Source: Elusimicrobia bacterium RIFOXYB2_FULL_48_7 (GTDB lineage: Bacteria > Elusimicrobiota > Endomicrobiia > CG1-02-37-114 > XYA2-FULL-39-19). Taken from it: a stretch of DNA of 6,156 bases. Position numbers and translations under genes: made by a program. The stretch's first letter is position 1. Each line of letters begins with the position of its first letter. The notes under the pieces were generated by a model, which made no database searches, was not told the DNA's origin, and saw only the letters and a program-made list of their open reading frames with translations. Below, piece after piece: positions 1 to 6,145 of this stretch. The DNA is taken from assembly GCA_001800495.1 (NCBI GenBank), contig MGVM01000146.1, positions 1 to 6,156 of the forward strand, written 5' to 3'.

Positions 1-1105
1 TATTCCAGAGCGCGTAACCAACCCACTGGTTAACCGTCCAGTTTTTGCCGGCGCAGGCCAGGGTTTCCTGGTTGTTCCCCCCGGTGTGCGCGCCGGTGCT
101 GGCCGACAACGGCTCAACGGGCATATTGCCGTCCAGGCAGGTTAACCCGTTACACACGGAATTGTTTATGGGCTGGCAGCTTCCGCCGTAGGAAAAAGCT
201 GTCCTGTAAAGCCCGACCGTTATATCGTCGTTCTGGTCGTAAAAATTGTTGTTTGCCACTATTGCCGTCCCGCCTTCTATCCAAACAGCGCAAGAACCCT
301 TGCCGGAAAAAATGTTGTCATAAATCTCGCCCGATACCGGGCCCCTCTTACACGCGAGGCCGCTGCTGTATTGTTCAAGCTTGGAGTTGTTGATAATATT
401 GTGCCTTATAACATAGCGCGAACGCGCGGATGTATGCATGAAATTCACGTTGCCGCCGTTGAGATTATAGAGGCAGGTCATGTAATTGTCTTCCATGTAA
501 ACCGCGTTTGACGTGCCCATGGTAAGGGGTCCTGTATTTGCCGTTTCCACATCCCCTTGTATGCGCATGGCTCCTTCCGTGCTTGGAAATTCCCTGAAGT
601 AGTAAAACGTGCAGTTGTCCACAACTCCCATGGTATCTACATTCAGGACCCTTAACGCGCCTGTCATGTCCTCGAACCGGCAGTGGTCCACGCGCCATTC
701 CCTGCACAACCCGTCGATGCCTATCATTTGGTCAGCGCCGGTGGGCTTATCGGAAGACGTGATGAATTTTAACCCGGTAATTCTCCACTTCTTGCCTGCT
801 TCCACATTCATGTATATCGGTTTTGAAGCTGACTGATAATTGTTGGTGGTGCTGTCTATTATTACGGTCTGGTCAACGCCGGAACCCTTGAGCGTGATGC
901 CTTTTGTAATGGTTATATTGCCCGTCCAGGTTGAAATGCCGGGCGGAATCAGCACGGTATCGTCATCGCTTGCCTGGCTGATAGCGTACTGCACGGCACC
1001 TCTGTCAACGGAGGTGGAGACGTGGATGTCGGCGTAAACAGAAACTGCCAACAGAATAACAGGGACGGTTCTGGTTATTTTTCTGAATGCTTCAGCGATT
1101 TTCAT
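1..1105 (-). CDS. Secreted parallel beta-helix protein, paralogue of the upstream large protein (3' part missing)
   Basis: The frame is open for 368 codons from the ATG at 1105-1103 and runs off the left edge, so the C-terminus is unseen. The start is supported by an AGGAG ribosome binding site at 1112-1116, six bases upstream. Residues 1-25 form a Sec signal peptide: basic n-region with K2, R8, K9 and R12, hydrophobic VPVILLAVSV, likely cleavage after VYA before D26. The mature part resembles pectate-lyase-like right-handed beta-helix proteins, with short strand-turn motifs such as GISTWTGNITI (56-66), WRVDHCRFED (137-146), VVDNCTFYYF (161-170) and AVYMEDNY (201-208). The same motifs occur in the same order in the neighbouring 1223-residue protein, and CAGKNWTVNQ (351-360) matches that protein at 361-370, so the two are nearly collinear paralogues. 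It probably acts outside the cell or on its surface. A polysaccharide substrate is inference; no catalytic residues could be assigned. It lies 71 bases after the large gene on the same strand, probably in the same operon. Confidence 0.85.
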   Translation of the reverse strand, partial: MKIAEAFRKITRTVPVILLAVSVYADIHVSTSVDRGAVQYAISQASDDDTVLIPPGISTWTGNITITKGITLKGSGVDQTVIIDSTTNNYQSASKPIYMNVEAGKKWRITGLKFITSSDKPTGADQMIGIDGLCREWRVDHCRFEDMTGALRVLNVDTMGVVDNCTFYYFREFPSTEGAMRIQGDVETANTGPLTMGTSNAVYMEDNYMTCLYNLNGGNVNFMHTSARSRYVIRHNIINNSKLEQYSSGLACKRGPVSGEIYDNIFSGKGSCAVWIEGGTAIVANNNFYDQNDDITVGLYRTAFSYGGSCQPINNSVCNGLTCLDGNMPVEPLSASTGAHTGGNNQETLACAGKNWTVNQWVGYALWN

Positions 1106-1125
1106 TGGCTGCTCCTGATTAATGT

Positions 1126-1172
1126 GACTAATGGGGACAGTCCCCCAAAACCGGGGACAGTCCCCATTAGTC
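1126..1172. repeat. REP-like GGGGAC/GTCCCC hairpin between the two secreted-protein genes
   Basis: Two 20-base arms, 1126-1145 and 1153-1172, are reverse complements except for one A-A mismatch (1139 against 1159), with a 7-base loop at 1146-1152. Each arm also contains a 13-base palindrome, GGGGACAGTCCCC (1133-1145 and 1153-1165), so the element can fold as one long stem or two small ones. An 11-base direct repeat, AGTCCCCATTA, occurs at 1159-1169 and 1169-1179, and the second copy runs into the stop codon of the large gene. There is no T-run after the stem on the minus strand, so it is not a typical intrinsic terminator. Its size and palindromic core resemble REP sequences mobilised by REP-associated tyrosine transposases. 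That assignment is inference, because only one element is visible and no transposase is present. It ends about 10 bases before the ribosome binding site of the next gene, where a stem could affect transcript stability or translation. Confidence 0.75.
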
Positions 1173-1176
1173 CCCA

Positions 1177-4100
1177 TTATTTGGTTAATGCTAGCTTGCC
1201 GGTTACGGTATCACCGGCGGTGTTTGTGATCTTGTATATATAAATCCCGCGGCCGACATTCTGGCCGTCGGCGTTTTTGCCGTCCCACTGTATCTCAGCG
1301 GCAGAAGCGTTTGTGAGCTTCCTTATCAACCGCCCGCTGACCGCATAAACCGCGACTTCACCGCCTGCCATATTTGCAATGCGGAATTTCGCGGGGTTCG
1401 CAGCAGATATTCTGCAGGGGTTCGGATACGCGTGGATAGTTTCACTTACCGGTTGTGCCGGCGCGGAGGTAGTGAAGGTGTAATCCGAGCTGGTTGTTTC
1501 GTTGCCGCTTGTGTCACGGCTTATCACCCGGTAATGGTATTCGCTGTTCCCTATCAAGCCCGTAAGCGCAACACTATGGTTGAGCGTAAACGAAATATCT
1601 TCTATGGTCTGCGTACCATAACTGGTTGTCCTGCCGTATTCTACAAGCGTGGTGGCTCCTTCATCTGTTGTCCAGGCGACGGCGGCGGTGTTCGCAGTGA
1701 TGTTTTGCGCCGTAACTAATGATATCCCCGGCGGCGTAGTGTCCGGCGGCAACACAACCTGCCCGTTGGACGTGGTGGCCGAACTTTGATAACCAGCCCC
1801 ATTTTCGGCTTTTACACTTACATAATAAGTCGTGCCTTCAGACAAAACCAGCCCGGCAGCGTTAAAGAATGTGATCTGTCCATTATCCGTCCAACTCTGA
1901 GTATTAGCGTTTCCCGGCAAAGTGCCGATAGCATACCAGTATTTTTCTATTCCCTGCGGATCAACTACTGCGTCCCAGTTAGCGTTTAATTGAGTAAGAG
2001 ATGTTGTAAAAGATACGTCCTCACCGGTACCATCGCGAACTACCATTATGTTCGGAGGCGGGCTTGGACTGCCGGTATCTACTGCTATGACATATTGACC
2101 GTTTGAGTTAGCTGCAGCGCTTACCAGGTTATTCCCATTAATAGATTTTACACTGAAATAATATGTCGTTCCGGCAGTTAATATTAGGCTACTTCTTGAT
2201 ACCACCAATACGTTTCCTATTGTTGTCCATCCGGCAGTATCCGAGGCGCCCGCCGAGGTACCTACGGCGTATTGATAACCCGTTATTCCTGATTCAGTAT
2301 CCGAACCGGCGCTCCAATTGGCGGATAACGTTGCAATTGAAATAGTAGCTGATATATCAAAACCTGGAGTTGCTCCATCGCGCACCGATGAAGGCGGGCC
2401 GGGAGGCGTGGCATCTGCAGTGCTTACCACAACTACCCCGTTTGAGTTCAGTGCCAAACCAGCAATACCGAAACCATTTACCGCTTTAACCGTAAAATAA
2501 TACGTTGAGCCAATACTTAAGTTCAAACCACTATGCGTGACCGTCCGCGTGCTTATTGGTGTTTGCCACCCAAGTGTTTCCGTACCCCCTAGTGTCATAC
2601 CAATAGCGTACTGGTAGCCCGAAACACCGGATTCAGTGTCTGTTGCAGCGTCCCAGTTGGCGCTTAATTGCGTAGTTGATATCGTTGTTGAGATATCTAT
2701 ACCAGTGCCATCCCGGACAGTTGAACCATTGCCCCAATTGGGCGGCCAGCTGTCAAATGCAACGTTTTGCCCATCGGAAACAGCCGTACCTGTGCTCACG
2801 AGCCCAAGGCCATTTACCGAGCGAATACTGAAATAGTAACGGATGCCGTCGAGAAGATTCTTGTATGTTGTGGTACTAGTAACATTGCCTATCGTGTTCC
2901 ACCCGACAAGCTCGCCGCCGCCGGCTGTTATACCGACAGCGAATTGATAGCCGGATATACCGCTTTCAGGGTCGGCGCCAGCCGTCCAGTTGGCGTGAAG
3001 GACTGTTGTTGAATATGTAACATCAACATCCGCGCCGGTGCCGTCATAGACCGCCGAAGGCGCTATCGGCGAGCTGGGATCAACTACGTCCAGCAGTGTC
3101 AGCGGGTGCGGGTAGGTGTAGGGTGTGTAAACCATGCCCTTGGACTGGGCATCCGCGTAACTTGAACACTCGTAGTAATCCCTGTTCGGCTTGATATAAT
3201 TCTGGGGCTGCAAACCAGTGTTGTATGTGCAGTATAAAGGCGCCCCGGCAAGGTTGTTATTCCATAAATACAAAGGGACCGATTTCTGTACCGTAGTACC
3301 GTCTACGGTATCAGTCCCGAAAGTCCTGCCCACCTGGTCGAAGCACGGCCAGCCGTTGGTTATCCTGAACGAATCGCCCGGCTGCCACTGGAAGTCCGAA
3401 CCCGGCGTTGGAGTGTAGGAAACTATCTTGAAACCGCCGTTCCCGGGACGCCATGTATTAGTGGATCCTTCCGACAAAGCCGCGTATATGACACTGCTTG
3501 TATTTGAGGTGATAATGCCGCGGCTGAAATCCTTCACGTTAAGGGCGTAATAGCCAACCCACTGGTTGGAAGAGAAATTTTCGTAGCGCGCGGTGAACGA
3601 TGCCACCGATACGCCGGTCGCGTAGACAAGGCCCCTTTTTGCGACTGAGTACAATGACGCGGTGATAGTATTTGACGTGTTCGATGTTATGAACGCCTTG
3701 CTGTTGTCCGTGAGATTCCAAACCCAATTACCCCTGTACTGGTTGACAGTCCAGTTTTTGCCGGCGCAGACAAGAGTGATGGTGGAGGCAACCGCGCCCG
3801 TCACACTCCCTGTCTCTTCGGCCAGGTTGCCGTCGTAAGGGCTTTCCCCGTCGCACTGGGTCCATCCGCCCGCGACCCAATTGTAGTTGAACGGCTGTAT
3901 GATCCCGTAATACCCCAGAGTAAAAGTATACCGGTTGAAACTGCCGTCGTTAAGAACAGTATTGTCGAAAACCACGCCGGTCCCGCCGTAAAAACACATG
4001 GGTTCGCCGCCCCCGCGGCGGCCTGTACCGAACACATTGTTATAAACCTCAAGGCTGAAATTCCCACGCCCGCTGTCATCGCTGTCGTTGTTGTACTGCT

Positions 4101-4848
4101 CTATGCTTATGTTGCTCTTGTTGTACCTGAACACTATGCGGCCGCCGTGCTTGAAATTGATGTTCGTGTTGAAATGGTCCGGGTAATCAAAAAAATTATC
4201 CTCAAAATAAAGCGCGTTGGACGTGCCCAGTTCAAGCGGACGGGTCCAAGAAGTATCGCCGTCGGATCCCACCTGCACCGAATTGAACGCAGCCGACCAC
4301 ATAACGAAACTTGCGTAAAAAGTGCAGTGATCCACCAGCCCGTAGGAAAGATTGGCGGCGCCCTGCCCGCGCCTGGCAAAAATGGCTGATATATTGTCGC
4401 GGAAAATGCAGTGGTCAATGCGCCAGTTCTTGCAGTTTCCCATTACGTATATGGCGCGGTAGCTGGACCCGTACACCCCGTCCTGAAAAACCATATTCGT
4501 GACGCGCCAGGGTTTGCCATCCTGGCCGTTTATCGTGACCGTGTTCGTGCACCTGGTTATCACAAGCGTGCGGCTGGGATCAACAACCCCTGAGCCGCGG
4601 AGAGTGATAGCTTTATTTGAAAGCGTTATCCCTGTGCTCCAGGTGCTTATCCCTACGGGAAGCTGGATGGTGTCACCGTCAACTGCGATGTTTATCTTCG
4701 CCTGGACATCAATGTCAGAGAGACTGTCGGGAGTAAGGACAGCGGAGTTAACGGATGGAGCCAGTAAAACTAACAGACTGCAGGTAGTTGCCCATTTATG
4801 GGCTCTTTTTAAAATAGCCGATGAATCGGCAACTACAAACATTTTCAT
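1177..4848 (-). CDS. Large secreted multidomain protein: beta-helix, five fibronectin-like domains, FlgD-Ig/T9SS-type C-terminal domain
   Basis: This 1223-residue protein starts at the ATG at 4848-4846, which has a GGAGG ribosome binding site at 4856-4860 seven bases upstream and overlaps the regulator's stop codon. Residues 1-35 look like a Sec signal peptide with a long n-region (K16, R17), hydrophobic core SLLVLL and likely cleavage after VNS. Residues about 40-360 are a pectate-lyase-like parallel beta-helix (GISTWSTGITL at 67-77, WRIDHCIFRDN at 142-152, LVDHCTFY at 171-178, ALYFEDNFF at 212-220). Residues 365-457 hold two copies of a small NQ-G-ITSNTS module. Residues about 524-590 form a Trp/Asn/Tyr-rich region ending in YTPYTYPHPLT. 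Four fibronectin-like units of 111-115 residues begin at 600, 711, 822 and 937. A different fibronectin-like domain follows at about 1036-1130. The C-terminus (1134-1223) has AYPNPCR and WDGKNADGQ...GRGIYIYKI, typical of FlgD-Ig or T9SS-type sorting domains. It is probably surface-attached or released. Polysaccharide binding or lyase activity is plausible but unproven. Confidence 0.9.
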   Translation of the reverse strand: MKMFVVADSSAILKRAHKWATTCSLLVLLAPSVNSAVLTPDSLSDIDVQAKINIAVDGDTIQLPVGISTWSTGITLSNKAITLRGSGVVDPSRTLVITRCTNTVTINGQDGKPWRVTNMVFQDGVYGSSYRAIYVMGNCKNWRIDHCIFRDNISAIFARRGQGAANLSYGLVDHCTFYASFVMWSAAFNSVQVGSDGDTSWTRPLELGTSNALYFEDNFFDYPDHFNTNINFKHGGRIVFRYNKSNISIEQYNNDSDDSGRGNFSLEVYNNVFGTGRRGGGEPMCFYGGTGVVFDNTVLNDGSFNRYTFTLGYYGIIQPFNYNWVAGGWTQCDGESPYDGNLAEETGSVTGAVASTITLVCAGKNWTVNQYRGNWVWNLTDNSKAFITSNTSNTITASLYSVAKRGLVYATGVSVASFTARYENFSSNQWVGYYALNVKDFSRGIITSNTSSVIYAALSEGSTNTWRPGNGGFKIVSYTPTPGSDFQWQPGDSFRITNGWPCFDQVGRTFGTDTVDGTTVQKSVPLYLWNNNLAGAPLYCTYNTGLQPQNYIKPNRDYYECSSYADAQSKGMVYTPYTYPHPLTLLDVVDPSSPIAPSAVYDGTGADVDVTYSTTVLHANWTAGADPESGISGYQFAVGITAGGGELVGWNTIGNVTSTTTYKNLLDGIRYYFSIRSVNGLGLVSTGTAVSDGQNVAFDSWPPNWGNGSTVRDGTGIDISTTISTTQLSANWDAATDTESGVSGYQYAIGMTLGGTETLGWQTPISTRTVTHSGLNLSIGSTYYFTVKAVNGFGIAGLALNSNGVVVVSTADATPPGPPSSVRDGATPGFDISATISIATLSANWSAGSDTESGITGYQYAVGTSAGASDTAGWTTIGNVLVVSRSSLILTAGTTYYFSVKSINGNNLVSAAANSNGQYVIAVDTGSPSPPPNIMVVRDGTGEDVSFTTSLTQLNANWDAVVDPQGIEKYWYAIGTLPGNANTQSWTDNGQITFFNAAGLVLSEGTTYYVSVKAENGAGYQSSATTSNGQVVLPPDTTPPGISLVTAQNITANTAAVAWTTDEGATTLVEYGRTTSYGTQTIEDISFTLNHSVALTGLIGNSEYHYRVISRDTSGNETTSSDYTFTTSAPAQPVSETIHAYPNPCRISAANPAKFRIANMAGGEVAVYAVSGRLIRKLTNASAAEIQWDGKNADGQNVGRGIYIYKITNTAGDTVTGKLALTK
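1741..3051 (-). repeat. Four tandem fibronectin-III-like repeats inside the large secreted protein
   Basis: Four units begin at residues 600, 711, 822 and 937 (nucleotides 3051, 2718, 2385 and 2040, read leftward), giving a period of 111, 111 and 115 residues. Each unit has the same landmarks in order: a YDG or RDG opening, an ANW motif (619-621, 730-732, 843-845, 956-958), a G-x-x-x-Y-x-x-A-[VI]-G strand (SGYQFAVG, SGYQYAIG, TGYQYAVG, EKYWYAIG), a conserved Trp about ten residues later, and YY[FV][ST][IV]...NG (671-680, 783-792, 896-905, 1008-1017). Units 1-3 share ESG[IV][ST]GYQ. Unit 4 has diverged to PQGIEKYWY. The linkers are rich in Pro and Asp. Such arrays usually act as spacers or carbohydrate-contact modules in extracellular proteins. 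A fifth domain (about 1036-1130, with VEYGRTTSYGT) is a different fibronectin subtype and is not counted here. Confidence 0.85.
3478..3756 (-). repeat. Duplicated 34-residue NQ-G-ITSNTS module in the large secreted protein
   Basis: Residues 365-398 (3655-3756) and 424-457 (3478-3579) align without gaps at an offset of 59 residues, with 15 of 34 positions identical. The shared positions are N, NQ, G, N, D, S and the run ITSNTS followed by I and A. The module probably forms one beta-strand pair at the end of the beta-helix. The partial paralogue at the left edge begins the same module at its residue 355 (NWTVNQWVGY), just before the window ends. The copies have diverged in protein sequence, so this is an old duplication. 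Confidence 0.7.
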
Positions 4849-5957
4849 ATCGCTGCCTCCAGTCTCCTGGTGGTGTCGCCCTCAACCAAGTGTCCCGGAA
4901 GCAAAACTCTTTCCGGCTTCCAGCCGGGGTTTGTGAGGCGCTCTATAAGCCGCTCTACGGCCAATTCGCCAAGCTTGTAAATATCGTAATATATTTTTGT
5001 CATGCCTGGAATATCATCGCAAACCATCAGGCTGATATCCTCCGGAACGCGGATATTTTTTTCCTTGAACGCCCTCATTATCCCGAAATAGTACTCCTGG
5101 TTAAGCCCGCCATACATAGCCGTGAACCCGGTTTGTTTTTCCAGGAAAATTTTTACCGCTTGCGCGACATTATCCGGGCGGGGAGAGAAGGTTTCTACCA
5201 CCAGGCTGTTGTCAAACTCAAGGCCCCCTTCCTTCAGCGCCTGCTTATACCCGTCGAATGAATCCAGTTCCCAGGGAAACCTGGCGATCTCGTTGGTTAT
5301 ATAAACGATTCTTTTGTGCCCCAGTTCAACCAGGTATTTCGTGGACCTATAAGAGGTATCAAAACTGCTGGTAGTAACGACATCGGCGGTGTCTTCAATG
5401 AACCCCTTCTGGAACACGTCGCCTATGAGTACGTACGGTTTGCGGGTTTTTCTGGCCATTTGTATATGCGCTTCAGTAATGTTACCGGCCAGTACCAACC
5501 CCCCGGTTTTTTTGCCGCCGTCTTCAAGTTCAATACCGCCGTCGTCCGGAGAAACGGTTTTGAATACCAGGTTCAATTTCTGTTCTTTCACCTTGCTTTC
5601 AACCCCGCTGATGCGGTCATAAAATGCCGGGTCTCCGATGGTGGTGCGGACGGTGCCCGTGCAGACGACTACGCAGATATCGCTCTGGGCGCTCAGCCCT
5701 GTCATGACAGGCGGCTGAGCATTGATTACCACCGTGCCGTGCCTGCGCCTGCGGGAAATGTAACCCTCTTTTTCAAGCTTGGCCAGGGCGCCCTTGATAG
5801 TGTCTATGCTGACACCAAAGGTTTTGGAGAGTTCTCTTTCAGGGGGGATTTTCTGGCTGACAGCGATCTCGTTGTTTTTTATCTTCTGTTCGATCACATC
5901 GGCTATCTGCAGGTATAGGAGTTTTGAGCTTACGAAGTTTAGTGTTCCGAACGTCAT
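4845..5957 (-). CDS. GntR-type DNA-binding / LacI-type ligand-binding hybrid transcription regulator (AraR-like architecture)
   Basis: This 370-residue protein starts at the ATG at 5957-5955, behind an AGGAAGG ribosome binding site (5966-5972). Residues about 8-78 are a GntR winged helix-turn-helix: LYLQIADVIEQKI, then the family hallmark KIPPERELSKTFGVSIDTI (36-54) and ALAKLEKEGYI with the basic wing RRRRHGTVV (69-77). Residues about 92-365 match the LacI/GalR-type periplasmic-binding-protein sensor fold: DICVVVC strand (93-99), GGLVLAG (152-158), LGHKRIVYI (212-220), GYKQALKE (236-243), RVPEDISLMVCDD (303-315) and a LacI-like C-terminus PGHLVEGDTTRR (354-365). This architecture is that of AraR, which binds operators as a dimer and releases them on binding a sugar. 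The inducer here is unknown. The gene leads the operon, and its TGA overlaps the ATG of the large secreted protein by four bases (4845-4848). It is therefore probably a local, autoregulating controller. The GntR assignment is firm; the sugar ligand is inferred from the family. Confidence 0.93.
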   Translation of the reverse strand: MTFGTLNFVSSKLLYLQIADVIEQKIKNNEIAVSQKIPPERELSKTFGVSIDTIKGALAKLEKEGYISRRRRHGTVVINAQPPVMTGLSAQSDICVVVCTGTVRTTIGDPAFYDRISGVESKVKEQKLNLVFKTVSPDDGGIELEDGGKKTGGLVLAGNITEAHIQMARKTRKPYVLIGDVFQKGFIEDTADVVTTSSFDTSYRSTKYLVELGHKRIVYITNEIARFPWELDSFDGYKQALKEGGLEFDNSLVVETFSPRPDNVAQAVKIFLEKQTGFTAMYGGLNQEYYFGIMRAFKEKNIRVPEDISLMVCDDIPGMTKIYYDIYKLGELAVERLIERLTNPGWKPERVLLPGHLVEGDTTRRLEAAI

Positions 5958-5991
5958 TGTGGGTTCCTTCCTATTATATAGTTCCTTATCA

Positions 5992-6021
5992 AATGGTATG
6001 AATGATATGATTGATTGGTAT
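5992..6021. promoter_or_regulatory. Candidate operator: short direct repeats in the regulator's leader
   Basis: Two adjacent 9-base units, AATGGTATG (5992-6000) and AATGATATG (6001-6009), differ at one base, and a weaker third unit, ATTGATTGG, follows at 6010-6018. TGGTAT occurs at 5994-5999 and again at 6016-6021, 22 bases apart, about two helical turns. AATGATATGATT (6001-6012) is also an imperfect palindrome (10 of 12 positions). The segment lies just downstream of the predicted transcription start, where an autoregulating repressor would bind. Binding by the GntR-LacI regulator is inference, and the repeats are short enough in A/T-rich DNA to be chance. Confidence 0.35.
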
Positions 6022-6031
6022 TCTCTACTAT

Positions 6032-6076
6032 GTTATAGCATGAAAACGTGGAAAGTCAAGGTTTTTTTAAAAGTTT
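6032..6076 (-). promoter_or_regulatory. Sigma-70-like promoter with A/T-rich upstream tract, driving the regulator and probably the whole operon
   Basis: Read on the minus strand, a TTGACT -35 box (6054-6059) and a TATAAC -10 box (6032-6037) are separated by 16 bases. Immediately upstream of the -35 box lies an A/T-rich stretch, AACTTTTAAAAAAACC (6060-6075 region), in the position of an UP element. The predicted start is near 6025, giving a leader of about 67 bases before the ATG at 5957. The downstream genes have no promoter-like sequence in their short or absent intergenic gaps, so this promoter probably serves all three. Confidence 0.65.
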
Positions 6077-6090
6077 GTTACGTAACCTCA

Positions 6091-6145
6091 AAAAGGGTAC
6101 TTTTGGGAACGCTAAAAGGGTATTTTGGGAACATTAGAAGGGTAC
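6091..6145. repeat. Tandem 22-23 bp repeats at the right edge, possibly a mobile-element end
   Basis: A unit AAAAGGGTACTTTTGGGAAC followed by a 3-base spacer occurs at 6091-6113, again with one base deleted at 6114-6135, and a third time in part (AGAAGGGTAC) at 6136-6145, where the window is about to end. The period is 23 then 22 bases. A perfect palindrome, GTTACGTAAC (6077-6086), stands just to the left. Closely spaced short repeats of this size are typical of transposase-binding ends of IS21-family elements, with the transposase genes lying inward. That assignment is from memory of the family and is only a suggestion. A multi-site operator for a gene beyond the window is the alternative. 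No coding sequence is visible between 5958 and 6156. Confidence 0.6.

Noticed and set aside
465..707. An 80-codon minus-strand open frame inside the partial beta-helix gene
   Set aside because: It is in another frame of the beta-helix gene, whose own frame is open for 368 codons with a signal peptide and clear paralogy.
1126..1172. Hairpin read as an intrinsic terminator of the large gene
   Set aside because: The stem is strong but is followed on the minus strand by ACATTAATCAGG and not by a T-run, and the next gene begins within about 20 bases.
1741..3051. Regular repeats considered as a CRISPR-like or non-coding array
   Set aside because: The period of about 335-345 bases is in frame and encodes fibronectin-like domains; there are no short identical repeats with unique spacers.
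4499..5261. Two overlapping plus-strand open frames of about 145 codons across the regulator/secreted-protein junction
   Set aside because: Both lie antisense to well-supported genes and show no domain, signal peptide or convincing ribosome binding site.
5316..5918. A 200-codon open frame on the plus strand opposite the regulator
   Set aside because: It is antisense to a protein with clear GntR and LacI-type domains, has no recognisable domain of its own, and is explained by the codon pattern of the real gene.
5973..5978. A perfect TATAAT on the minus strand just upstream of the regulator's ribosome binding site
   Set aside because: Transcription from it would start within the ribosome binding site, and no good -35 box lies at the right distance. 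The TTGACT/TATAAC pair further upstream is a better promoter.
6061..6068. A T-run on the plus strand as a possible terminator tail
   Set aside because: No GC-rich stem precedes it. On the minus strand it fits better as the A-rich tract upstream of the promoter.
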